Source: Bacteroidota bacterium (GTDB taxonomy: Bacteria > Bacteroidota > Bacteroidia > B-17B0 > Aurantibacillaceae). From it: DNA of 8,114 nucleotides. A model generated the notes under the pieces. The model saw nothing but the letters and a program-made list of their open reading frames with translations, had not been told where the DNA came from and searched no databases. The translations under genes and the position numbers were made by a program. The DNA is taken from NCBI GenBank assembly GCA_947474485.1, contig CANJJP010000058.1, positions 1 through 8,114 on the forward strand, written 5' to 3'. Shown in pieces: positions 1 to 4,903 of this stretch (positions are counted from its first letter, which is position 1; every line of letters starts with the position of its first letter).

Positions 1-1
1 C

Positions 2-256
2 GAAGAGCTTTCCACTTACTTCACCGAAAAACAGCATCTGTCAACCGAAGCAGAAAAATTTTACAATTACTTTGAAAGTAATGGTTGGTTAGTAGGCGGC
101 AAAACACCCATGAAAAATTGGAAAGCCGCAGCCAATAATTGGATGCTAAATTCACAACAATTTACTTTCAATAAATCAAAGCCGGCATCAAATCAAAACC
201 ATCCAGCTGGTAAACTACATGCAGAAACTAATAAAAATTACAATGAGCCCTTATGA
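2..256 (+). CDS. Replication-initiator-like mobile-element protein, C-terminal part
   Basis: This is the last 84 codons of a reading frame that enters from the left edge and stops with TGA at 254-256. The visible part has a short helix-rich piece containing AEKFYNYFESNGW, followed by GGKTPMKNWKAAANNWM and then a polar low-complexity tail. The pattern of W-x-x-G-x-x-x-x-x-x-W-[KR]-x-A-x-x-x-W resembles the C-terminal end of phage and plasmid replication proteins of the DnaD/DnaT/replication-O type, which is known to sit beside a helicase-loader ATPase. The next gene is exactly such an ATPase and overlaps this one, so translational coupling is likely. The N-terminal DNA-binding part, which would decide the family, lies outside the window. 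The family call is therefore inferred from the tail and the neighbour. It could also be a helix-turn-helix regulator of an integrative element. Confidence 0.6.
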   Translation, partial: EELSTYFTEKQHLSTEAEKFYNYFESNGWLVGGKTPMKNWKAAANNWMLNSQQFTFNKSKPASNQNHPAGKLHAETNKNYNEPL

Positions 257-869
257 TTACAACAAAGTCTTTGATTTTATTCAAAATAAAGGAAGACAAG
301 ATTTCGGGAAAAACTTCTCACTTAAAGATGAAGACAAACCAATCATTAAAAAGCTAGCTGCCTACTTTTTAAAAGACACCTATACCTGTGCTCGCGAAAA
401 AATCCATTTGCAAAAAGGTATTTTACTAACCGGCCCAGTGGGCTGTGGTAAAACAAGCTTAATGCACCTGATGAAATATTTCAGCAACCATCAGCAAGCC
501 ATTTACATTTTAAAATCCTGTCGAGAAGTAAGTTTTGAATTTATAAAAGATGGTTATGAGGTCATGAACCGCTACGGACGAAACAGCTTTGCTAAAAGTG
601 GTCAGGCAGAAATACCTCGCAACTATTGCTTCGATGATTTGGGTACCGAAAACAATTTAAAATACTTTGGAAACGAATGTAATGTAATGGCTGAGGTATT
701 ATTAACCCGTTACGATTTATTCATAACCCGAAAATTAATAACGCATATCACAACTAATTTAGCTGCCGGTGAAATCGAAAAAATGTATGGTAATCGCTTA
801 CGTTCGCGCATAAGAGAACTTTGCAACCTCATAGCATTTCCTTCTCACGCTTCAGATAAAAGAAGATAA
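219..869 (+). CDS. DnaC/IstB-like AAA+ ATPase (putative helicase loader)
   Basis: A 216-aa P-loop ATPase. The Walker A motif is GPVGCGKTS at residues 72-80, Walker B is YCFDDLG at about 136-142, a sensor-1-like THITTNL lies at 175-181, and an arginine-rich NRLRSRIRE at 192-200 fits the arginine finger of DnaC/IstB proteins. Family members load the replicative helicase or serve transposition complexes; here the neighbour suggests replication of a mobile element. The start at 219 gives a 38-nt overlap with the upstream gene. A second ATG at 243 would give 208 aa and a 14-nt overlap, and the sequence cannot separate them. In both cases the gene is coupled to the preceding frame. All ATPase motifs look intact, so it is probably functional. 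After it come a terminator-like palindrome and an unrelated signalling locus, so this looks like the right-hand end of the element's replication module. Confidence 0.82.
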   Translation: MQKLIKITMSPYDYNKVFDFIQNKGRQDFGKNFSLKDEDKPIIKKLAAYFLKDTYTCAREKIHLQKGILLTGPVGCGKTSLMHLMKYFSNHQQAIYILKSCREVSFEFIKDGYEVMNRYGRNSFAKSGQAEIPRNYCFDDLGTENNLKYFGNECNVMAEVLLTRYDLFITRKLITHITTNLAAGEIEKMYGNRLRSRIRELCNLIAFPSHASDKRR

Positions 870-960
870 CCGATTAATTCAATTCAAGTTGAAAACATAA
901 TTACATTAAAATCAAATCAGTTTATAATTTAAATATTCTCATCTACATTCCTTATCAAAT

Positions 961-990
961 AAAAAAATCAGTAGCACTACTGATTTTTTT
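961..990. terminator. Perfect 30-bp palindrome, terminator-like on both strands
   Basis: Seven A, then TCAGTAG, a CA centre, CTACTGA and seven T form a perfect 14-bp stem. The T-run after the stem on either strand makes it a plausible bidirectional Rho-independent terminator for the ATPase gene ending at 869. The stem core is only moderately GC-rich and the minimal loop must open a few pairs. Its centre (970-981) is also an exact copy of the AGTA-N4-TACT box, so it may serve mainly as a protein-binding site. Confidence 0.55.
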
Positions 991-1052
991 ATCTAAGTAC
1001 TACTACTTAATTTATCTAAGTAGTAGTACTTAATTTTATAACTAAAACTACT
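970..1052 (+). promoter_or_regulatory. Array of four AGTA-N4-TACT palindromic boxes
   Basis: Exact copies lie at 970-981 (AGTAGCACTACT), 996-1007 (AGTACTACTACT) and 1019-1030 (AGTAGTAGTACT). A one-mismatch copy lies at 1041-1052 (ACTAAAACTACT). The centres are spaced 26, 23 and 22 bp, about two to two and a half helical turns. Dyad-symmetric sites of this size suit dimers of NarL/LuxR-type response regulators, and such a regulator is encoded four genes downstream, with related boxes before its paralogue. The sites lie 150-230 bp before the small cysteine-protein gene, so they probably control it, although I cannot place the core promoter with confidence. That the regulator binds here is inference. 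Confidence 0.6.
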
Positions 1053-1198
1053 TAGAAAATGCTTATTATCATATAGTAACGTGATTTTTTATATTTTTAT
1101 CCTTAGTATATTTTACATAAAAAGACAATATAGTTTAAGTAGATGATTTATCATTGCATCAAATAAACAATTTACTAACCTTATAAAAATTAAAAATT

Positions 1199-1507
1199 AT
1201 GGCTTTTACAGGCAATGAAGCGGAACAATTTCCGCTAGACACAGCAGCAGCATGGACAGCAAATTACAGAAAAAAAAATCCAAATGGTATTAAAGCACAC
1301 TTTTTTGGCATGAACATCATTAAACAAATATTAGCACAACCAAATTGTGTTGGCATTAGATGTTATTATGCCTTAGACGAAAAAGGAGTTCAACAAATGA
1401 TTATGGTTGGAGCAGATAAAGACGAAAATGACCTTTATAATGGCATCATTGCAGAGGTTTCATTACCATGCCCTCCATACTGCGCGAACAGCAGTCCATT
1501 GTTGTAA
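1199..1507 (+). CDS. Small cysteine protein with C-terminal CPPYC motif, function unknown
   Basis: A 102-aa protein with no signal peptide or membrane segment, so probably cytoplasmic or exported by an unseen route. Visible marks are an N-terminal MAFTGNE, a WTANYRKKNPNG stretch at 19-30, HFFGMNIIKQIL at 34-45, Cys50 and Cys55 in a NCVGIRC segment, a VGADKDENDL loop at 70-79, and Cys91 and Cys95 in PCPPYC near the C-terminus. Four cysteines in two close pairs could bind a metal or form disulfides. I believe small proteins of this pattern recur in Bacteroidota, but I know no established function. It starts at an ATG after an A-rich leader, sits under an array of palindromic boxes, and is cut off from the downstream sensor genes by a strong terminator. 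That arrangement fits an abundant output or ligand of the neighbouring two-component system, which is inference. Confidence 0.8.
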   Translation: MAFTGNEAEQFPLDTAAAWTANYRKKNPNGIKAHFFGMNIIKQILAQPNCVGIRCYYALDEKGVQQMIMVGADKDENDLYNGIIAEVSLPCPPYCANSSPLL

Positions 1508-1513
1508 ATTACT

Positions 1514-1538
1514 AAAGGCGCATTAGCGCCTTTTTTTT
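1514..1538 (+). terminator. Intrinsic terminator between small gene and sensor operon
   Basis: AAAGGCGC (1514-1521), loop ATTA, GCGCCTTT (1526-1533) and an unbroken T-run to 1538 form a textbook Rho-independent terminator 7 nt after the stop of the small cysteine gene. The next gene starts 24 nt beyond it, so either the sensor operon is transcribed by read-through at a reduced level or it has its own promoter. Confidence 0.88.
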
Positions 1539-1561
1539 ATATTTACGGTTTTACTTTATAT

Positions 1562-2218
1562 TTGAATAAGGATCTTTTAATATATATTTTAGGTTACATT
1601 TCTGCAACTGGAACTGTTGTGCCTTTTTTATTTGGAATTTTCCGTTACAAATATTTACAAGTTCAGCTCAAGTGGATTTTTCTATTATTTGGCCTTGGCA
1701 GCTTAACAGAACTTGTTAGTTTCATTTATAAAACTTTAGTTAATCCAAACAATGTATGGATATTTAATTTTTACCAAATTTTAGAAACCACTATTATAAT
1801 TATCTTTTACTCAATGTTAACTCAGGTAAAACTAAAAAAGCGTCTCCTGTATTTATTTATTATATTGTTCACAATAGTATCTGTGTATCAAATCTCAAAT
1901 ATCGGTTCTGCAAGATTAAATGACTTATCATTTTCCATTGAATCAATAATAGTTGTACTACTAACCATTTTAAACTTTCATTCAATCCTTAAAAAACAAG
2001 TTTATACTAATATTTTAAATGCTCCAATATTTTGGATAAATTCAGGCTTCCTAATATTTTACTTTGGCAACTTATTTCTTCACATCTTCAGTAAATATCT
2101 CCAAGCACATGCAATTAATGCTTTTTTTGAACTATGGGTATTTCATTCGATTTTTAACATCATTCTTTACATCTTAATCAGCATCGGCTTTTGGAAAACC
2201 AAGAAATCACAAATATAA
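1562..2218 (+). CDS. Seven-helix integral membrane protein, putative sensor
   Basis: A 218-aa protein with about seven hydrophobic helices (roughly 8-26, 36-54, 64-85, 93-111, 122-142, 156-175 and 186-208) and a short basic tail ending KTKKSQI. No soluble domain is present. Possible fold markers are YQILETT at 72-78, FWINSGFLIFYFGN around 157-170, and the FHSIFNIILYILISIGFW last helix. Because the gene overlaps the histidine kinase gene by 28 nt, and that kinase has only one membrane helix and no extracellular domain, this protein is probably the signal-input partner; this is inference from position. The start is TTG at 1562. No ATG exists between the upstream in-frame stop (1505-1507) and the first helix, so a rare start seems real. 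It lies 24 nt past a strong terminator. I cannot name its family, and a transporter role is not excluded. Confidence 0.75.
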   Translation: MNKDLLIYILGYISATGTVVPFLFGIFRYKYLQVQLKWIFLLFGLGSLTELVSFIYKTLVNPNNVWIFNFYQILETTIIIIFYSMLTQVKLKKRLLYLFIILFTIVSVYQISNIGSARLNDLSFSIESIIVVLLTILNFHSILKKQVYTNILNAPIFWINSGFLIFYFGNLFLHIFSKYLQAHAINAFFELWVFHSIFNIILYILISIGFWKTKKSQI

Positions 2219-3018
2219 AATTACTAATTACAATTGGTATATTTTCAACCCTTTTCATAGCAGCTGTTGTAATACTATTTGTAGTTTATTACCAACGTAA
2301 AATGCTACTCAAAGACGCTAGTATCAAACTAATGGAGCAAGAAAAACAAATCGAATTATTCAAGGCCTCAGTCGAAGCTGAAGAGAAACAAAAAGAAAAA
2401 ATCGCTCGCAATCTCCACGATGAAATCAACCCAATACTCAACACTCTAAAATTCAATATAACTAAACATCGTATCAAAGCCCAAAAAAACGAACTCGATC
2501 CTGCTAGCATGCTCGCTGATGAAGAAACCTTAAACAAAGTAATCGAAGGTATTCGTTCTGTTTGTTACGATCTTATTCCTTCTTTCTTTTTAGAATACGG
2601 CCTAATTGTTTCTCTAGAATCTTATGTAAAAAACGTTCAAAATATGGATGATATTTCAGGTGAGTTTTATAGCGATGTCATACCTGAAGAACTCGAAACA
2701 TTTAGCCGTCAGGAGCAGTTGAATATGTATAGAGTTTGTCTTGAAATATTAAACAACTTATTTAAACATTCTGAATGTAAGTTCTTCAGTGTTTCTATGA
2801 ATAGTCTTAATAAAAGTCTTGTATTTAAAGTAACACATAACGGTAAAGGCATTAGCAATGAAGAAATGAATTTATTTACCGAAAATTCAAAAGGCTTAGG
2901 ACTTAAATCGTTAAAAGCGTTCATTATTTTACTTAAAGCAAATATCAATTATAATAAAGATATTAATTCCTCATCAATTACTTTAACAGTGCCACTAAAT
3001 CCAAATAAATTAGTATAA
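2191..3018 (+). CDS. Sensor histidine kinase (HisKA_3 / NarX-DegS type)
   Basis: A 275-aa membrane-anchored kinase with one helix at about 10-32, a charged coiled-coil-like stretch at 35-70, and a HisKA_3 phospho-acceptor IARNLHDEINPIL with His76. The N box lies around EILNNLFKHSE (185-195), a G1-like HNGKG at 216-220, and a G2-like SKGLGLKS at 233-240. There is no periplasmic domain, so the signal is probably taken from the overlapping seven-helix protein. Such kinases phosphorylate NarL/LuxR-type regulators, and one abuts this gene. In the G1 box the usual DNGxG aspartate position holds His216, with Asn217 next; this could be a subfamily feature (H-[DN]-G-x-G) or weaken nucleotide binding. 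The start is TTG at 2191, inside the preceding gene; no ATG precedes the membrane helix. The stop is followed immediately by the regulator's ATG (TAAATG), showing tight coupling. Confidence 0.88.
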   Translation: MENQEITNIKLLITIGIFSTLFIAAVVILFVVYYQRKMLLKDASIKLMEQEKQIELFKASVEAEEKQKEKIARNLHDEINPILNTLKFNITKHRIKAQKNELDPASMLADEETLNKVIEGIRSVCYDLIPSFFLEYGLIVSLESYVKNVQNMDDISGEFYSDVIPEELETFSRQEQLNMYRVCLEILNNLFKHSECKFFSVSMNSLNKSLVFKVTHNGKGISNEEMNLFTENSKGLGLKSLKAFIILLKANINYNKDINSSSITLTVPLNPNKLV

Positions 3019-3675
3019 ATGATCAAAAAAACAATAAACATAGCCATAGTTGATGATCATGTAATTATGCGTCAAGGACTTATATCACTTTTAGCTGAAT
3101 ATGAGGAGATAAATATTTTATTCGATGCCAACAATGGAAAAGAATTGATGGATAACCTCAAATCGTCAAAACCAGATATTGTATTATTAGATATTGCAAT
3201 GCCTGTTATGAATGGTAAGGAAGCTCTGGAAAAAATGCAACTGAAATATCCAAATATTAAGGTCATAATCATGACCAATTATTTCCATGACGAACACATC
3301 ATCGAATTCATAAAAGCAGGTGCTTGTTCTTTCCTTCCTAAAAATTGTAATATCGATAAGTTACTCGATGCACTAAATTATGTTTACGAGCATGGATATT
3401 TCTACGAGAATAGAATATCTGCAGCAATGGCATCCTTATTAAAAAAAACACCTACAAATAACAAAGTTGTGGCTGATACAGCATTTACTAAACAAGAAAT
3501 TAAAATTGTAAAACTAGTTTGTATAAAAAAAACAAATGCTGAAATTGCCGACGAACTTTGCGTCAGTGTTAGAACTATCGAAAGTCATCGATATAATATT
3601 TCTAAAAAAACAAATACCAATACACCAATCGACCTCATTGAATATGCCGAAAAAAATGGCATTCTAAATCTGTAA
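3019..3675 (+). CDS. NarL/LuxR-family response regulator (RR1)
   Basis: A 218-aa two-domain regulator. The receiver domain (about 5-122) has Asp12-Asp13, phospho-acceptor Asp58 in LLDIAMP, Thr86 and Lys108 in FLPKNC, all key residues of a phosphorylatable receiver. A linker leads to a LuxR-type helix-turn-helix (about 154-215) with FTKQEIKIVKLV, AEIADELCVSVRTIESHRYNI and KT. It begins with ATG directly after the kinase stop, so it is the cognate partner of that kinase. Family members bind short inverted repeats as dimers; the AGTA-N4-TACT boxes upstream of the small cysteine gene, just after this gene (3688-3699), and before its paralogue at 4904 are the natural candidate targets. About 60% of residues match that paralogue by hand count, including nearly all of the recognition helix (SVRTIE-HRYNISKKT), so both may read the same site. 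Confidence 0.92.
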   Translation: MIKKTINIAIVDDHVIMRQGLISLLAEYEEINILFDANNGKELMDNLKSSKPDIVLLDIAMPVMNGKEALEKMQLKYPNIKVIIMTNYFHDEHIIEFIKAGACSFLPKNCNIDKLLDALNYVYEHGYFYENRISAAMASLLKKTPTNNKVVADTAFTKQEIKIVKLVCIKKTNAEIADELCVSVRTIESHRYNISKKTNTNTPIDLIEYAEKNGILNL

Positions 3676-3687
3676 CTTCAAAAATTA

Positions 3688-3732
3688 AGTAGTACTACTG
3701 ATAGGTATTGATTTTATGCTGCTCTAACTTTA
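3688..3732 (+). promoter_or_regulatory. AGTA-N4-TACT box plus -7-like element with no gene behind it
   Basis: A perfect 12-bp palindrome AGTAGTACTACT (3688-3699) lies 13 bp after the RR1 stop. A -7-like TAACTTTA begins at 3725, which is 31.5 bp from the box centre. This is the same distance as between box centre and TAGTTTTG before the second regulator gene. The -33 region is weak (TTG at 3708-3710 is too close). Transcription to the right would run into 3740-3846, which has no credible gene, and then antisense to the HNH pair. Confidence 0.45.
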
Positions 3733-3846
3733 GTATAAAAAATATCAATGCTAAAAAATCACTTTTTGTTTTAATACTTTTTTAACGCTGTTATTTATAA
3801 AACTCCGCATGAAATTAATGATATTTATACACTTTCATCTTTATAA

Positions 3847-4104
3847 CTATAACCTTCGTACCAATACTATTTTTACAATATCTATTTCACCCTGCAATTC
3901 TTTCATTTTTACATTATCACCATTCTGTTTAGCTTTTTTCCAAGCAATCATATTTATTGTAGGTATAAAATCATAAATTGTTCTTGTCTTTTTTGTTTCA
4001 TTGTGATTCATTGGATCACTAAGTAATCCCGATAATTTAGTTCCATCATCAAGCTTGAACTCAATATGAAAATTATGGTATGGGAAAAATTCTGATTCAG
4101 TCAT
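3847..4104 (-). CDS. Small protein of unknown function downstream of HNH nuclease
   Basis: An 85-aa soluble protein if started at the ATG ending at 4104; a TTG at 4140, directly after the HNH stop, would add 12 residues (MPVKINNFKKKF). I preferred ATG because MTESEFFPYHNFHIEFKLDDGT begins a compact fold and the added piece is basic and unremarkable, but coupling through TAATTG is possible. The N-terminal part reads as beta-strands (FHIEFKLDDGTKLSGLLSD), like a small barrel or Sm/SH3-type fold. The middle contains HNETKKTRTIYDFIPT and the C-terminal part is helical, ending in basic residues. No catalytic motif is seen. It is the second gene of a two-gene unit with the HNH nuclease. An accessory or modulating role toward that nuclease is a guess from position alone. 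Confidence 0.65.
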   Translation of the reverse strand: MTESEFFPYHNFHIEFKLDDGTKLSGLLSDPMNHNETKKTRTIYDFIPTINMIAWKKAKQNGDNVKMKELQGEIDIVKIVLVRRL

Positions 4105-4140
4105 AAATTTTTTTTTAAAATTATTAATTTTTACTGGCAA

Positions 4141-4461
4141 TTATTTCGTAGAAAATTTGCAATAATCTTTTGCTGGATAATCATCGCTTTTCGTTCTATT
4201 ATTCTGCCATTGCAATGGCTGCAAATTACTCAAGTCATCTGTGCCATCTTTAGCAACCGGTTTAATATGGTCAATTTCCCAACCGCTTCCGTTTTCTGCC
4301 GTGTCACCATGTTTACTCCATTCTATCCAAGCACCACAATGATCTTTTCTCTTTTGTGATGAATCTATACCTGGAACTATTTCTGCTTTATTCCAAACAG
4401 CTTTTTTTGTTTCATCTGTCCAGGAGTTCCCATTCCTATCCGTGTTATGTTTTCTTGCCAT
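4141..4461 (-). CDS. HNH endonuclease family protein
   Basis: A 106-aa protein starting MARKHNTDRNGNSW at an ATG (4459-4461). A longer form from a TTG at 4515 would add 18 residues that look like translated promoter. The core is the HNH beta-beta-alpha metal motif GWEIDHIKPVAKDGTDDLSNLQPLQ, followed by WQNNRTKSD: the conserved Asp-His of EIDH, the Asn of SNLQPL and the final Asn-Arg-x-Lys-Ser-Asp. It is preceded by a RKDHCGAWI segment with a single cysteine. HNH domains cut or nick nucleic acids with a bound metal ion. No secretion, immunity or delivery domain is fused. Stand-alone proteins like this are probably widespread in Bacteroidota, with unclear roles in DNA processing. The gene points against the two response-regulator genes around it and, with its downstream partner, may be an insertion between them. 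Confidence 0.82.
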   Translation of the reverse strand: MARKHNTDRNGNSWTDETKKAVWNKAEIVPGIDSSQKRKDHCGAWIEWSKHGDTAENGSGWEIDHIKPVAKDGTDDLSNLQPLQWQNNRTKSDDYPAKDYCKFSTK

Positions 4462-4481
4462 AATATTTCGTATTTTAGTTT

Positions 4482-4515
4482 TAAATATACACCTCCCAAT
4501 CTCCCACCACCCCAA
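4482..4515 (-). promoter_or_regulatory. Candidate promoter of the HNH pair with G-rich spacer
   Basis: On the minus strand TATATTTA (complement of 4482-4489) matches the -7 element at seven of eight positions and lies 20 nt before the HNH ATG. A TTTTG (complement of 4513-4517) sits 23 bp upstream, slightly long for a -33 element. The spacer is strikingly G-rich on the minus strand for this AT-rich DNA. Confidence 0.28.
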
Positions 4516-4607
4516 AATCGAAGCGTATTCTGCAACACTGTTAAAAACGATAACAAGGTGCTAATTTTAGATTTCATTAGTTGAGTTAGAAAAACCTTTA
4601 GTGTTTT

Positions 4608-4735
4608 TTGTCACGAAACTTTTGTAACCAAAAGAGCGCGTGGCAATCGTTTTGCCTTGATTTTTCTTTGGTTCTTTTTTTGTATTCAAGACAAAGAAAG
4701 AATAAAACGCTATGTATTCCAGATAGCATTTTTAG
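4608..4735. repeat. Hairpin-rich intergenic element, possible dispersed repeat
   Basis: Several small stem-loops follow one another: CTTTTG-TAAC-CAAAAG (4619-4634), GGCAA-TCGTT-TTGCC (4642-4656), CTTGA (4656-4660) pairing with TCAAG (4686-4690), and AAACGCTAT (4705-4713) pairing with ATAGCATTT (4723-4731) with one mismatch. No reading frame fits. Intergenic segments of similar wording (CTTGATTTTT...CAAGACAAA) are, as far as I recall, found repeatedly in Bacteroidota genomes, but only one copy is in this window, so its repeat nature is unproven here. Confidence 0.35.
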
Positions 4736-4792
4736 GATATGCAAAAAGAAAAGAAAGTCCCTCTCTCTACTTAGAAAAGTAATTTAAAATTC

Positions 4793-4863
4793 AGTACTAA
4801 TACTTAAATAAAAAATTCAGTAGTACTACGGATTGTATATAGCGTTCACTAAAATTAGTTTTG
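4793..4863 (+). promoter_or_regulatory. Two-box activator-type promoter of the second regulator
   Basis: Boxes AGTACTAATACT (4793-4804, exact) and AGTAGTACTACG (4819-4830, one mismatch) have centres exactly 26 bp apart, as do the first two boxes of the upstream array. The proximal box directly precedes a -33 TTG (4833-4835), and a perfect TAnnTTTG -7 element, TAGTTTTG, lies 20 bp further at 4856-4863. The gene starts 40 bp beyond. Placement just upstream of -33 is that of an activator site, so phosphorylated regulator would be expected to switch this gene on, possibly its own. Confidence 0.65.
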
Positions 4864-4903
4864 TTATTTATTTAAAATATTTATTAAATAATCTTACTAA
4901 GCA

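Larger units (their letters stand above)
870..1198. other. 329-bp gene-free region carrying a palindrome and a box array
   Basis: No convincing reading frame lies here on either strand. It holds the terminator-like palindrome at 961-990, the array of AGTA-N4-TACT boxes at 970-1052, and a 16-bp inverted repeat made by two of these boxes (TAAGTACTACTACTTA at 994-1009 against its reverse complement at 1017-1032). From 1056 to 1198 the DNA is AT-rich leader for the small cysteine-protein gene. I see no clean TAnnTTTG there; the nearest are TATATTTT at 1097-1104 and TAGTTTAA at 1131-1138. Confidence 0.6.
4462..4903. other. Gene-free stretch between HNH gene and second regulator
   Basis: I find no supportable gene. 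Reading left to right it holds the HNH leader with a candidate minus-strand promoter, a purine/pyrimidine-skewed tract (4490-4513), a hairpin-rich segment resembling a dispersed repeat (4608-4735), and the two-box promoter of the second regulator (4793-4863). Confidence 0.55.

Noticed and set aside
970..1052. Short regularly spaced repeats taken as a possible CRISPR array
   Set aside because: Units are 12 bp, spacers about 10-14 bp, and the units are palindromic; no cas genes are present. Operator array fits better.
1557..1564. Exact TAnnTTTG (TATATTTG) at the start of the seven-helix gene
   Set aside because: It overlaps the TTG start codon, so a transcript from it would begin inside the first helix, and there is no TTG at the right distance upstream. 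Probably chance in AT-rich DNA.
2289..2948. Minus-strand open frames inside the kinase gene
   Set aside because: They mirror strongly supported kinase motifs on the plus strand and have no recognisable pattern.
3809..3976. Plus-strand frame starting MKLMIFIHFH behind the orphan promoter
   Set aside because: Almost all of it is antisense to the small partner gene, is low in complexity and shows no family pattern; it could not be supported as the missing target gene.
4462..4577. Longer HNH N-terminus and an overlapping minus-strand frame
   Set aside because: The extra residues (MGWWEIGRCIF...) come from TTG-started translation of the promoter and G-rich tract, and the other frame is a shadow of the HNH gene.
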